Notes: generated from the sequence alone by a model not told the origin. 64,000 nt of DNA from Halalkalibacillus halophilus DSM 18494 (GCF_000423105.1 NZ_AUHI01000004.1:310001-374000), one strand, 5' to 3'. Positions 7,602 through 17,910 are shown, counted from the first letter of the stretch. Translations and numbers: made by a program.

Positions 7602-8750
7602 ATGAAGAATATTGTTCTATTAGGTGGAACTGGTTCCATTGGGTTACAAACCATTGATATAATCAAACAGCATCCGAATACATTTAAATTATACGGCTTC
7701 GCTTTTGGAACCCAAGTTGACCGTGCCCTACCTATTATCGAGGAATTGCAACCAGAAATTATTGTTACGAAAAGCGATAATGCGAAAGAAAGAATTCAAC
7801 AAGAGACGACTTATAACCCAAAAGTCTATGCTGGGATGTCTACTTTAAATGAATTAGTAACCTATGATGAAGTTGATCTTGTTGTAAATGCTTTACTAGG
7901 TAGTGTGGGTCTTCAACCTACTTTAGAAGCCATACGAGCAAAGAAACAGATTGCTTTTGCAAACAAAGAAACGCTTGTTACAGCTGGCCATATCATTATG
8001 CATGAAGCAAATAAATATGGAGTAGAGTTATTACCAGTAGATAGTGAGCATGCCGCAATTCATCAATGTCTAAGGGGAGAAAGTCATGATGAAATAAAAC
8101 GATTAATAATAACTGCCTCTGGGGGAAGTTTTCGTGATTATTCTCGATCAGATTTGCAAGGTGTTAGAAAAAAGGACGCCTTAAACCATCCTAATTGGAG
8201 CATGGGTGCAAAGATAACAATAGATTCTGCTACTATGATGAACAAAGGTTTAGAAGTAATTGAAGCTCATTGGTTATTTAATGTCCCATATGAGAATATA
8301 GATGTTCTGATGCACCGAGAGAGTGTCATTCATTCTATGGTGGAATTTGTTGATCGAGGAGTAATGGCTCAACTAGGAACACCCGATATGCGCATTCCCA
8401 TTCAATATGCTCTAACGTATCCAGAGCGCAAGTCATTTAATATGTCGGATAGTTTAGATTTATTATCATTTGGTTCACTGAATTTTAGTGAATTAAGTTT
8501 TGAACAGTTCCCCTGTTTGAAGATGGCTTATGAAGCTGGACAGCAAGGAGGTTCTCTGCCTACGGTATTAAATGCTGCGAATGAAGTGGCAGTCGAACTA
8601 TTTTTAAATGATCAAATAGAGTTTTTAGATATTGAATCCATCATCTATAAACAGTTAGAAGAACATTCAAATATTGCATCTCCTGATTTAGACACAATTC
8701 TAGCAGTAGATGAGGTTACAAGAGATAAAGTGAGAAGTATGCGGAAATAA
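7602..8750 (+). CDS. dxr: 1-deoxy-D-xylulose-5-phosphate reductoisomerase
   Basis: DXR (382 residues), the NADPH-dependent second step of the methylerythritol phosphate route to isoprenoids. The N-terminal LLGGTGSIGLQT binds the nucleotide; ANKETLVTAG, the metal-ligand pair Asp147/Glu149 in LPVDSEHAAI, and the active-site loop MGAKITIDSATMMNKG with EAHWLF are all present. Length is usual. Supplies precursors for the uppS product in the same operon. Confidence 0.97.
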   Translation: MKNIVLLGGTGSIGLQTIDIIKQHPNTFKLYGFAFGTQVDRALPIIEELQPEIIVTKSDNAKERIQQETTYNPKVYAGMSTLNELVTYDEVDLVVNALLGSVGLQPTLEAIRAKKQIAFANKETLVTAGHIIMHEANKYGVELLPVDSEHAAIHQCLRGESHDEIKRLIITASGGSFRDYSRSDLQGVRKKDALNHPNWSMGAKITIDSATMMNKGLEVIEAHWLFNVPYENIDVLMHRESVIHSMVEFVDRGVMAQLGTPDMRIPIQYALTYPERKSFNMSDSLDLLSFGSLNFSELSFEQFPCLKMAYEAGQQGGSLPTVLNAANEVAVELFLNDQIEFLDIESIIYKQLEEHSNIASPDLDTILAVDEVTRDKVRSMRK

Positions 8751-8765
8751 AGGAAGGTGCTAGAA

Positions 8766-10022
8766 TTGAACACTATAATTGCTTTTATTTTCATGTTTGG
8801 TCTACTTGTGTTTATTCACGAGTTAGGGCATTTGATATTTGCAAAACGAGCTGGAATGTTAGCTCGTGAATTTGCTATAGGGTTTGGTCCAAAGATCTTT
8901 TCCTATAGAAAAGATGAAACACTGTACACAGTAAGACTACTTCCGATAGGCGGATATGTTCGTGTTGCAGGTGAAGATCCTGAGATTGTAGAACTAAAGG
9001 CAGGTCATCATGTTGGCCTTGAATTTAATCAGCAAGATGAAGTGGACAAAATAATAGTTAACAACAAAGATAAGCATCCCAATGCACAAGTAGTGGAAGT
9101 GGAGAAGGTTGATTTAGACCATGACTTAACCATTGATTGTTATGAGCTTAACAGTGAGGAAAAAAAGAAGTTCCAAGTAAATAGAAAAGCTCTATTTGTA
9201 ATGGACGAAAAAGAAACGATGATCGCACCTTATGATCGACAGTTTTCTTCTAAAACGGCTGCACAAAAAGGGATTCAAGTATTTGCAGGCCCAATGATGA
9301 ACTTCTTATTAGCTATTTTCATCTTCATTGGATTAGGCTTTATGCAAGGTGTTCCGGTTGATGAAGCTATAATCGGTGGAATCAATGATGGGTCTCCAGC
9401 TGATGAGGCTGAATTAATGGAAGGCGATGAAGTTGTATCTATTGATAATGAAGCTGTTGACGATTGGATTGGGTTAGTAACTTATGTTCAAGAACGTCCA
9501 GATGAACCATTAGAATTAACAATTGATCGAGATGGTGAATTGATTAATACAACATTGACTCCAGAGGCTGTGACAGAACAAGGTGAAACAATTGGTAGGC
9601 TTGGTGTAATGAGAATGTTTGAAGATGATCCTTCGAAGGTATTCATTCATGGATTTACCCAAACATACGACATAACGGTTTTAATCATTAATGCTGTTGG
9701 TCAATTAGTCACTGGTCAACTATCTTTAGATGCTTTAGCTGGTCCAGTGGGTATTTATTCTGCAACAGATGACGTCGTACAAACAGGGATATATAACTTC
9801 TTTATGTGGACTGCGATGTTAAGTATTAATTTAGGTATTGTAAACTTATTACCTTTACCAGCACTGGATGGTGGTAGGTTAATATTTATTGGCTTAGAAG
9901 CAATAAGAGGAAAACCATTAGATCCACAAAAAGAAGGTGTTGTGCATTTAATTGGCTTTGCACTATTGATGTTACTAATGATTATAGTAACCTGGAATGA
10001 TATTGAACGACTCTTTATGTAA
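8766..10022 (+). CDS. rseP: Site-2 intramembrane metalloprotease RseP/RasP
   Basis: A site-2 zinc protease (418 residues) that cleaves membrane-embedded substrates; the B. subtilis homologue RasP processes anti-sigma factors such as RsiW, FtsL and leftover signal peptides. Zinc motif HELGH is at residues 18-22 in the first membrane helix, and the third ligand motif LDGG at about 367-370. A PDZ domain lies near residues 190-270, and GPMMNFLLAI and the last hydrophobic segment complete the membrane core. The start is TTG at 8766, six bases after AAGGTG; GTG at 8757 lies inside the ribosome site. Confidence 0.94.
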   Translation: MNTIIAFIFMFGLLVFIHELGHLIFAKRAGMLAREFAIGFGPKIFSYRKDETLYTVRLLPIGGYVRVAGEDPEIVELKAGHHVGLEFNQQDEVDKIIVNNKDKHPNAQVVEVEKVDLDHDLTIDCYELNSEEKKKFQVNRKALFVMDEKETMIAPYDRQFSSKTAAQKGIQVFAGPMMNFLLAIFIFIGLGFMQGVPVDEAIIGGINDGSPADEAELMEGDEVVSIDNEAVDDWIGLVTYVQERPDEPLELTIDRDGELINTTLTPEAVTEQGETIGRLGVMRMFEDDPSKVFIHGFTQTYDITVLIINAVGQLVTGQLSLDALAGPVGIYSATDDVVQTGIYNFFMWTAMLSINLGIVNLLPLPALDGGRLIFIGLEAIRGKPLDPQKEGVVHLIGFALLMLLMIIVTWNDIERLFM

Positions 10023-10053
10023 TCTGATTTAAGTTTATGAGGTGAGTAAATTA

Positions 10054-11748
10054 ATGAGACAGAGTAATATGTTAATACCAACATTGCGAGAAGAACCAAA
10101 AGAAGCTGAGATTGCTAGTCACCGTTTGCTTTTAAAAGCGGGTTATATTCGAAAGTTAGCTTCAGGTGTATATAACTTTCTACCACTTGGTAAAAAGGTT
10201 CTACGTAAAGTAGAGAATATTATACGTGAAGAAATGGACCATGCTGGAGCGCAGGAAATTCAAATGCCTTCCTTACAACCTGCTGAACTTTGGCAAACTT
10301 CCGGTCGTTGGGATACGATGGGGCTTGAATTAATGCGTTTGAAAGATCGCCATGATCGAGACTTTGCTTTAGGAGCAACGCATGAAGAAGTAGTAACTTC
10401 TTTAATTCGTGATGAGGTTAACTCTTATAAAAAATTACCGTTAACGGTATATCAAATTCAAAATAAATATCGAGACGAAAGACGTCCTCGCTTCGGGTTG
10501 TTACGTGGAAGAGAATTCTTAATGAAGGATGCTTATTCCTTTCATCAAGATTTTGAATCATTAGATGAAGCCTACACACGCTTATACAATGCTTACTCTA
10601 GAATTTTTGAGCGATGTGGGTTAAACTTCCGTGCAGTTATAGCTGATTCTGGGGCAATGGGTGGAAAGGATACCCATGAATTCATGGTGCTTTCCGATGT
10701 TGGAGAAGATACCATTGCTTATTCTGACAAATCGGATTATGCAGCTAACGTGGAAATGGCACCAGTTATTACTTCTTATGAAAAGAAAACAGAAGAAGAG
10801 CTGGACCTACAAAAAGTTGAGACTCCTGGAGTTAAAACAATGCAAGAAGTTGCTGATCTATTGAACCATTCCTTAGCAGAAGGTATGAAAGCTATAACGT
10901 TTAAAGTAGATGACAAACTTGTACTAGTTGTTACAAGAGGAGATCATGAAATTAATGATATTAAAGTAAAAAATCTGTATGAAGCAGAAATCGTAGAGCT
11001 CGCTTCTGAGCAGGAGACGAGAGAAATTTTGGGTGCAGGGTTTGGATCATTAGGACCGATCAACGTACCTGAAGAAGTAGAGGTTATTGCCGATAATGCA
11101 GTAGCTTCCATGGTTAATGCAACTTGTGGGGCTAATGAGGATGGGTATCACTATGCAAATGTGAATCCAGATCGCGATTTGTCCATTTCTCAGTATGCTG
11201 ATTTACGTTTTATTGAAGAAGGCGACCTTTCGCCAGATGGCAATGGTAATATTCAATTCGCTAAAGGCATTGAAGTTGGACATGTATTCAAATTAGGTAC
11301 ACTATACGCCGACCGACTAGGTGCAAGCTTTTTAAATGATCAAGGTAAATCAGCTTCATTTGTCATGGGGTGTTATGGAATCGGTGTTAGTCGTACACTT
11401 GCTGCAGTAGTGGAGCAATATCACGATGACAAAGGTTTATTATGGCCTGATAGTCTTGCCCCATTTGATTTACATTTATTAAATTTAAATGCGAAAAAAG
11501 AGGATCATGTTAAAATAGCCGACGAACTGTATGAAAAATTACATGGTCTTGGTTATGACGTTCTATATGACGACCGAAAAGAACGTGCAGGGGTAAAGTT
11601 TAATGACAGTGACCTGATAGGAGTTACTCACCGAGTGACACTTGGAAAGCGTGCTGAAGAAGGATATGTGGAGTACAAAAACCGCAAAACTGGGTTTCAA
11701 GATGATATTCACATTTCGAGCCTTGCAAAGTTCTTAACAAACCAATAA
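10054..11748 (+). CDS. proS: Prolyl-tRNA synthetase (bacterial type)
   Basis: Class II ProRS (564 residues) charging tRNA-Pro. Motif 1 region (LASGVYNFLPLG), motif 2 (YRDERRPRFGLLRGREFLMKD split by its loop) and motif 3 (GCYGIGVSRTLAAV) are present. The insertion editing domain, which removes Ala-tRNA-Pro, occupies roughly residues 230-390, marking the long bacterial form. The C-terminal anticodon-binding domain ends in KR-rich segments. The start at 10054 follows AGGTGA at 10040-10045; the GTG at 10042 is within that site. The gap from rseP is only 31 bases, too short for a T-box leader, so it is read from the operon. Confidence 0.97.
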   Translation: MRQSNMLIPTLREEPKEAEIASHRLLLKAGYIRKLASGVYNFLPLGKKVLRKVENIIREEMDHAGAQEIQMPSLQPAELWQTSGRWDTMGLELMRLKDRHDRDFALGATHEEVVTSLIRDEVNSYKKLPLTVYQIQNKYRDERRPRFGLLRGREFLMKDAYSFHQDFESLDEAYTRLYNAYSRIFERCGLNFRAVIADSGAMGGKDTHEFMVLSDVGEDTIAYSDKSDYAANVEMAPVITSYEKKTEEELDLQKVETPGVKTMQEVADLLNHSLAEGMKAITFKVDDKLVLVVTRGDHEINDIKVKNLYEAEIVELASEQETREILGAGFGSLGPINVPEEVEVIADNAVASMVNATCGANEDGYHYANVNPDRDLSISQYADLRFIEEGDLSPDGNGNIQFAKGIEVGHVFKLGTLYADRLGASFLNDQGKSASFVMGCYGIGVSRTLAAVVEQYHDDKGLLWPDSLAPFDLHLLNLNAKKEDHVKIADELYEKLHGLGYDVLYDDRKERAGVKFNDSDLIGVTHRVTLGKRAEEGYVEYKNRKTGFQDDIHISSLAKFLTNQ

Positions 11749-11760
11749 TAAGTAAAATGT

Positions 11761-11790
11761 AGAAGCCCTTGTAATTAAGCAGGGGCTTCT
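11761..11790 (+). terminator. Weak hairpin between proS and polC
   Basis: AGAAGCCC (11761-11768) pairs with GGGCTTCT (11783-11790). Only a short T-poor tail follows, so this may be an attenuator or RNA-stability hairpin. Confidence 0.45.
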
Positions 11791-11810
11791 TATAAACCGG
11801 GGGAGTAAGT

Positions 11811-14800
11811 ATGGATTTAAACAAACAGGAAAAAATGAATTTACTACTTCAACAAATTCAATTACCTGATGAGCTTGTACAGGAACATTTTGCAAATACA
11901 TTACTTACCAAGCTGACTGTTCTAAAAGAAGTGAAGACGTGGAAGTTTCATATACATAATTCAAACCCATTCGCTTTTAATGCTTTAGCGGTGTTTGAAA
12001 CTAAGCTTCAGGATGCTTTTCGCCACATAGCTAATGTGGAAATAGAAGTCGAAACAGATTCTACAGAACTGGATGAAGAACAATTTGCTTTGTATTGGCA
12101 CCAATTTATCCATTCAGTTGATGATTTGTTACCAGCATATAAAGCGTTTATTTGTGAACAAAAGCCTTCATTAATTGGGGAGAAAGTTCAGTTACAAGCT
12201 AGAAATGATGCAGAAGCAAATATGATAAAAAAGCGCCTCGACCCGTTATTTCAAACGTTTTGCCAAAAATATGGCCTAAAGCAATACCAAATAGAATTGT
12301 CCATCGCATTTGATGAGGATGAAGTACAGCGTTTTCAAGAAACAAAGAAAATGGAAGAACAAAACTTTGTACAAAAAGCTATTAAAGAACAAGCTGAAAA
12401 GGAAAAAGTTAATGAAGTGGACGCACCTAAAGGTCCATTACAAATAGGGAACATGATCCAAGAAGAGCCATTAGAGATGCATAACATATTGGAAGAAGAA
12501 AAAAGGGTGATCATCCAAGGGTATGTATTTGATGTGGATGTAAGGGAGCTACGTTCTGGTAGAGACTTGCTGATTGTAAGTATGACCGATTATACTGATT
12601 CCTTGCAGATTAAGATGTTCTCTAAAGGGGATGAACAAAAAGCACAATTTGCTCAAGTTAAAGAAGGAATGTGGGTGAAGGCTCGGGGCAGTATTCAAAC
12701 AGATAACTACTCCAATGAACTCATCATGATGTGTAATGACTTAAATGAAAAAAAGGCTAGTAAAAGAACAGATGATGCATCAGAAAAAAGAGTGGAACTA
12801 CACGCTCATACTACAATGAGCTTAATGGATGCGACAGTCTCTGCACCTGATTTAGTTAAGAGGGCAGCAGACTTTGGTCATCAAGCAATTGCGATTACCG
12901 ACCATGGTGTGGCCCAAGCTTTTCCAGAGGCTTATAATGCAAGTAAGAAACATGGGGTCAAGGTTCTTTACGGTCTAGAAGCAAATCTTGTCGATGATGG
13001 GGTTCCTATTGCTTATAACGAAACGGATGTAGACCTAGCAACTGGATCATATGTCGTTTTTGACGTGGAGACGACAGGTTTATCAGCAAGCTATGATAAA
13101 ATTATTGAATTAGCTGGTGTACGCATACAAGATGGTGAAATTGTCGACCGTTTCGAGAAATTTGCAAACCCTCATCAAAAACTAAGTCAAACAACTATTG
13201 ATTTAACTGGTATTACAGATGATATGGTTCGAGATGCACCGGAAATTGAAGAAGTGATGAGTGCATTTAATAATTGGATGGGTAACGACATCTTAGTAGC
13301 CCACAATGCTAGTTTTGATATAGGCTTTATAAATGCTGCTTTTAAACGAATGGATTTAGACAAAGTTACTAATCCGGTAATTGACACACTTGAGTTAGCT
13401 AGATTCTTATACCCTGATTTAAAAAATCATCGACTGAATACATTATGTAAACATTTAAATATAGAACTGACACAACATCACCGCGCAATATATGATGCGG
13501 AAGCAACCGGTTACTTGATGTGGAGCTTTATTAAATCCACATTGAATAAAGGGATTGAGAACCATCAAGAACTAAATCGTCACGTTGGTGAAGGAGATGC
13601 ATATAAACGATCTCGACCAAATCATGCGATATTACTTGCGCAAACCCAAGAAGGGCTAAAGAATTTATATAAGTTAATATCAATGTCGCATATTGATTAC
13701 TTTTACAGGGTTCCTAGAATTCCACGATCGAAATTAAATAAACACCGAGAAGGTTTAATGATAGGTTCTGGATGTGACCAAGGAGAATTGTTTGATACGA
13801 TTGCGCTGAAGTCAGAAGAAGAGGCGGAAAAAGTTGCTGAATTCTATGATTATATTGAGGTGCAACCACCTTCGAATTACTATCACTTAATTGAGAAGGA
13901 AACGGCACATTCCATGGAACACATAAAACAATTGATTAAAAAACTAGTTCAAATTGGTGAAAAGTTGGATAAGCCTGTTGTGGCAACTGGTAATGTTCAT
14001 TATTTAGATCCACATGAAAAAATTTACCGAAAGATCCTGATTGGTTCACAGAGTGGGAATCCTCTAAATCGCCAAACACAACCAGATGTATACTACCGAA
14101 CTACGAACGAAATGTTAGAAGCATTTGCTTTTCTAGGTGAAGCCAAGGCAAAAGAAATAGTACTGCAAAATAGTAACTGGGTTTCAGATCAAATTAATAC
14201 GTTACAACCGATTAAGGATGATTTGTACACTCCGAATATTGAAGGTGCCGATCAAGAAATTACAGATATGTGCTATAACAAAGCTAAAAGTATATATGGA
14301 GATGATTTACCTGAATTACTAACAAAAAGATTGGAACGTGAACTTGGTAGTATCATCGAAAATGGATTCTCCGTCATTTACTTGATTTCACAAAAAATTG
14401 TTAAGAAGTCACTAGATGATGGATATCTTGTAGGTTCACGTGGTTCCGTGGGATCTTCTTTTGTAGCTACCATGATGGATATTACAGAAGTTAACCCGCT
14501 ACCGCCGCACTATGTTTGTCCTTCGTGCAAAACATATGAATTTTTCACAGATGGCTCTGTAGGTTCAGGTTATGATCTAGATGAGAAAACGTGTGAAACA
14601 TGTGAAATACCTTTAAGACGTGATGGCCAAGATATCCCGTTTGAGACATTTTTAGGTTTTAAAGGAGATAAAGTTCCTGATATTGACTTGAACTTCTCTG
14701 GAGATTACCAACCGGTTGCCCATAATTATACAAAGGTACTTTTTGGTGAAGATAAAGTGTACAGAGCGGGTACGATTGGAACAGTAGCTGAAAAGACTGC

Positions 14801-16097
14801 ATTTGGGTATGTGAAAGGTTATGCTCAAGATCATAACATTACCCAACGTCAAGCTGAAGTAGACCGTTTGGTAAAAGGGTGTACGGGTGTGAAACGTACA
14901 ACAGGTCAACACCCAGGTGGTATAATCGTAGTTCCTGATGATCAAGATATTTATGATTTTACCCCTATCCAGTTTCCGGCAGATGACAGAAAATCTGAGT
15001 GGTTAACAACTCATTTTGACTTTCATTCGATTCATGATAACTTACTAAAACTCGATATTTTAGGTCATGATGATCCAACTGTTATTCGAATGCTGCAGGA
15101 CTTAACAGGTATAGATCCTCTAGACGTCCCAACTAATGATGCTGAAGTTATGAAGATCTTTGCTGGACCTGAACCATTAGGTGTGAAATCGGAACAAATT
15201 CTTTGTAAAACTGGTACATTAGGTGTGCCAGAGTTTGGAACTCGATTTGTAAGGCAGATGTTAGAAGATACGAAGCCTTCTTCCTTTGCAGAATTAGTTA
15301 TTATTTCAGGACTTTCACATGGTACCGATGTATGGTTAGGTAATGCACAAGAACTAATTAATGATGGGGTATGTGAAATAGGAGAAGTTATCGGTTGTCG
15401 TGACGACATTATGGTTTATTTAATGCATAAAGGGCTAGAAGCATCTTTAGCATTTAAAATAATGGAGTTTGTCCGTAAAGGTAAAGGATTAGAAGATGAG
15501 TGGATCGAAGAAATGAAAAAGCATGGTGTTCCAAATTGGTACATTGAATCATGTAAAAAGATAAAATATATGTTTCCAAAAGCACACGCTGCAGCATATG
15601 TTCTTATGGCTGTAAGAATTGCTTATTTTAAAGTCCATCATCCGATTGAGTTTTATGCAGCGTATTTTTCTGTTCGTGCAGACGATTTTGATCTTCCTAC
15701 TATGATTAGAGGAAACGACTCTTTGAGAGAGAAAATTGAATCGATTATAGAAAGAGGAAATGATGCTACGCCGAAAGAGAAAAGTTTATTAACTGTACTA
15801 GAACTTGCGTTAGAAATGTGTGAACGAGGCATGTCGTTTCAAAGGGTGGACTTGTATAAGTCAGATGCGAAAAAATTCATTGTTGATGGAAACTCGCTGA
15901 TTCCACCATTTAATGCTGTAGATGGATTAGGAACGAATGCAGCACTAAATATAGTTAAGGCAAGAGAAGACGGGGAATTCTTATCTAAAGAAGATTTGAG
16001 GGAACGAAGTAGGATTTCTAAAACTGTACTAGAGTATTTAGATGTCCAAGGTTGTTTAGAAGGATTACCGGATCAGAACCAATTATCCCTATTTTAG
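11811..16097 (+). CDS. polC: DNA polymerase III alpha subunit, PolC type
   Basis: The main replicative polymerase of low-GC Gram-positives (1428 residues). Order of domains: N-terminal domain and OB fold (about 235-320), PHP domain beginning ELHAHTTMSLMD (His331), the inserted proofreading exonuclease starting VVFDVETTGL (Asp418, Glu420), then the polymerase core with the zinc-binding CPSC...CETC pair and the catalytic PDIDLNFSGDY (Asp957, Asp959). The C-terminus ends QLSLF, a beta-clamp-binding motif. GGGGGAG precedes ATG 11811. All key residues look intact. Confidence 0.98.
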   Translation: MDLNKQEKMNLLLQQIQLPDELVQEHFANTLLTKLTVLKEVKTWKFHIHNSNPFAFNALAVFETKLQDAFRHIANVEIEVETDSTELDEEQFALYWHQFIHSVDDLLPAYKAFICEQKPSLIGEKVQLQARNDAEANMIKKRLDPLFQTFCQKYGLKQYQIELSIAFDEDEVQRFQETKKMEEQNFVQKAIKEQAEKEKVNEVDAPKGPLQIGNMIQEEPLEMHNILEEEKRVIIQGYVFDVDVRELRSGRDLLIVSMTDYTDSLQIKMFSKGDEQKAQFAQVKEGMWVKARGSIQTDNYSNELIMMCNDLNEKKASKRTDDASEKRVELHAHTTMSLMDATVSAPDLVKRAADFGHQAIAITDHGVAQAFPEAYNASKKHGVKVLYGLEANLVDDGVPIAYNETDVDLATGSYVVFDVETTGLSASYDKIIELAGVRIQDGEIVDRFEKFANPHQKLSQTTIDLTGITDDMVRDAPEIEEVMSAFNNWMGNDILVAHNASFDIGFINAAFKRMDLDKVTNPVIDTLELARFLYPDLKNHRLNTLCKHLNIELTQHHRAIYDAEATGYLMWSFIKSTLNKGIENHQELNRHVGEGDAYKRSRPNHAILLAQTQEGLKNLYKLISMSHIDYFYRVPRIPRSKLNKHREGLMIGSGCDQGELFDTIALKSEEEAEKVAEFYDYIEVQPPSNYYHLIEKETAHSMEHIKQLIKKLVQIGEKLDKPVVATGNVHYLDPHEKIYRKILIGSQSGNPLNRQTQPDVYYRTTNEMLEAFAFLGEAKAKEIVLQNSNWVSDQINTLQPIKDDLYTPNIEGADQEITDMCYNKAKSIYGDDLPELLTKRLERELGSIIENGFSVIYLISQKIVKKSLDDGYLVGSRGSVGSSFVATMMDITEVNPLPPHYVCPSCKTYEFFTDGSVGSGYDLDEKTCETCEIPLRRDGQDIPFETFLGFKGDKVPDIDLNFSGDYQPVAHNYTKVLFGEDKVYRAGTIGTVAEKTAFGYVKGYAQDHNITQRQAEVDRLVKGCTGVKRTTGQHPGGIIVVPDDQDIYDFTPIQFPADDRKSEWLTTHFDFHSIHDNLLKLDILGHDDPTVIRMLQDLTGIDPLDVPTNDAEVMKIFAGPEPLGVKSEQILCKTGTLGVPEFGTRFVRQMLEDTKPSSFAELVIISGLSHGTDVWLGNAQELINDGVCEIGEVIGCRDDIMVYLMHKGLEASLAFKIMEFVRKGKGLEDEWIEEMKKHGVPNWYIESCKKIKYMFPKAHAAAYVLMAVRIAYFKVHHPIEFYAAYFSVRADDFDLPTMIRGNDSLREKIESIIERGNDATPKEKSLLTVLELALEMCERGMSFQRVDLYKSDAKKFIVDGNSLIPPFNAVDGLGTNAALNIVKAREDGEFLSKEDLRERSRISKTVLEYLDVQGCLEGLPDQNQLSLF

Positions 16098-16171
16098 TAT
16101 GCCTAGGCTTGCATTTAATGGTTTTCTATGGTATATTTCGAATTGGATTAGCAAAAGATACGGTTACGAAA

Positions 16172-16200
16172 AAAGAGTGGGGCAGCCCACTCTTTCGTTT
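16172..16200 (+). terminator. Terminator after polC
   Basis: AAAGAGTGGG (16172-16181) pairs with CCCACTCTTT (16186-16195) around a four-base GCAG loop; the next bases are CGTTTT. The stem is perfect and palindromic, so it could act on either strand. Confidence 0.75.
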
Positions 16201-16208
16201 TATCCTAA

Positions 16209-16231
16209 CCCTGCTGGTTTTTTCAGCAGGG
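16209..16231 (+). repeat. Second hairpin downstream of polC
   Basis: CCCTGCTG (16209-16216) pairs with CAGCAGGG (16224-16231), loop GTTTTTT. It lacks a T tract on the plus strand and lies between the polC terminator and rimP. It may be a back-up stop or part of the rimP leader. Confidence 0.5.
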
Positions 16232-16317
16232 CAATTTATTGCAATTAAACGCTTGTATAGAAAAACATCTAAGAACTATATACTTATATAAACTATGTTG
16301 AGAAGGAGGCTTTGACG

Positions 16318-16791
16318 TTGAGCAAAAAGATAGTTCATGCAACTGAAGAGATCGTTCAACCAATCGTAGAAGAATTAAGCCTTGAATTAGTAGAAGTAGA
16401 GTTTGTGAAAGAAGGAAAAAATCACTTTTTACGAGTCTACGTTGATAAAGATGGTGGAGTAGACATTGAGGATTGTGAAAAAGTAAGTGAGAAGCTCAGT
16501 GAGAAGTTAGATGAGGAAGACCCAATCGAGCAGGCTTACTACTTAGAAGTATCATCACCTGGAGTAGAGCGTAAACTTAAAAAGAAAGAAGACTTTACGA
16601 AGTTCACTGGCTCCCATATTTTCGTGAAAACGTATGAACCAATTGACGGTGAGAAAGAATTCTATGGTGATTTGAAGGATTTTGTGAATGATGAAGTAAT
16701 TTTAATAGTAAAAATTAAGACAAGAGAAAAAGAAATCGTTATACCATACGAGAAGGTTGCAAACGCCCATATCGCGGTTTCATTTTCATAA
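16318..16791 (+). CDS. rimP: Ribosome maturation factor RimP
   Basis: RimP (157 residues) is needed for late 30S assembly. The two-domain family pattern is visible: an N-terminal alpha/beta domain with LELVEVEFVKEGKNHFLRVYVD and DGGVDIEDCEKVSEKLS, the LEVSSPGVERKL signature, and a C-terminal SH3-like barrel ending IPYEKVANAHIAVSF. The start is TTG at 16318, eight bases after AAGGAGG (16303-16309); a TTG at 16312 is too close to the site. It is the first gene of the conserved rimP-nusA-infB operon. Confidence 0.93.
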   Translation: MSKKIVHATEEIVQPIVEELSLELVEVEFVKEGKNHFLRVYVDKDGGVDIEDCEKVSEKLSEKLDEEDPIEQAYYLEVSSPGVERKLKKKEDFTKFTGSHIFVKTYEPIDGEKEFYGDLKDFVNDEVILIVKIKTREKEIVIPYEKVANAHIAVSFS

Positions 16792-16806
16792 AGGGAGGTT
16801 TTAACG

Positions 16807-17898
16807 GTGAAAACGGATTTATTTGAAGCAATGGAAGTTCTAGCTGAAGAAAAAGGTATCGACAAAGAGGTATTATATGAAACACTAGATGCTGCAATTG
16901 TTTCTGCTTACAAGAAAAACTTTAATTCGAAAACGAATGTTAGAGTAGATTTAGATCCTAAAGATGGTTCTATGAGAGTTCTTGCTAGACTTAATGTTGT
17001 TGAAGATCTAGAAGATGAAGATCTTGAAATTTCATTAGAAGAGGCTAGAGAGATTGACCCTGCATACGCAGAAGGTGATGTGGTGGAGAAAGAAGTAACT
17101 CCACGTAACTTCGGACGAATTGCTGCTCAAGCTGCGAAACAGGTAGTCACTCAACGTGTTAGAGAAGCGGAACGAGGCGTTATATACAGTGACTATGCAG
17201 ACCGGTTAGAAGAGATTATTATTGGTACAGTTCAGCGAAAAGACCATCGTTATCTATATATTCATTTAGGAAAAGTAGAAGGAAAGCTTCCAATGAATGA
17301 ATTGATGCCGAATGAAACATATGAAGTTCACGATCGTATCAAAGTATTTGTGACAAAAGTTGAAAATACAAGTAAAGGTCCTCAAGTATATGTTTCAAGA
17401 ACACACCCAGGTCTTTTAAAGCGATTATTTGAAGTAGAAGTTCCAGAAATTTATGATGGAATTGTAGAAGTGATTTCTGTAGCACGCGAAGCTGGTGATC
17501 GATCGAAAATCAGTGTACATGCGGAAGACCCAGAAATTGATCCAGTTGGTTCATGTGTTGGGCAACGTGGCCAAAGAGTACAAACGGTAGTAGATGAATT
17601 ACACGGAGAGAAAATCGATATCGTTCATTACTCTGAAGATCCAGTCGTGTATATATCGAATGCTCTTAGCCCATCTAAAGTAGTTGAGGTAAAAGTGAAT
17701 GAAGAAGCCCATGCTACAACTGTAATTGTCCCAGATAATCAGTTATCCCTTGCTATTGGAAAGCGTGGCCAAAATGCGAGGCTTGCTGCTAAGCTTACAG
17801 GTTGGAAAATCGATATCAAGAGTGAGTCAGAGGCTTATGATGATGGGGAACTCGAGACATCTTCTACTGACTCTGATCTGGAGTTAGACGAAGAGTAA
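16807..17898 (+). CDS. nusA: Transcription termination/antitermination factor NusA
   Basis: NusA (363 residues) binds elongating RNA polymerase and nascent RNA to promote pausing and hairpin-dependent termination. Order: N-terminal polymerase-binding domain, S1 domain around residues 135-200 (GTVQRKDHRYLYIHLGKVEG), KH1 with DPVGSCVGQRGQRVQ, and KH2 with LAIGKRGQNARLAAKLTGW. There is no C-terminal acidic repeat domain as in E. coli, which is normal for Bacillaceae; the end is a short acidic tail. GTG start at 16807 after GGGAGG. Confidence 0.97.
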   Translation: MKTDLFEAMEVLAEEKGIDKEVLYETLDAAIVSAYKKNFNSKTNVRVDLDPKDGSMRVLARLNVVEDLEDEDLEISLEEAREIDPAYAEGDVVEKEVTPRNFGRIAAQAAKQVVTQRVREAERGVIYSDYADRLEEIIIGTVQRKDHRYLYIHLGKVEGKLPMNELMPNETYEVHDRIKVFVTKVENTSKGPQVYVSRTHPGLLKRLFEVEVPEIYDGIVEVISVAREAGDRSKISVHAEDPEIDPVGSCVGQRGQRVQTVVDELHGEKIDIVHYSEDPVVYISNALSPSKVVEVKVNEEAHATTVIVPDNQLSLAIGKRGQNARLAAKLTGWKIDIKSESEAYDDGELETSSTDSDLELDEE

Positions 17899-17910
17899 GG
17901 GGGATTTTAT

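Noticed and set aside
10023..10053. Possible T-box leader for proS
   Set aside because: Only 31 bases separate rseP and proS, far too short for a T-box.
16052..16291. A 79-codon reading frame over the polC end and the following hairpins
   Set aside because: It overlaps polC in another frame, has no ribosome site and translates the terminator arms.
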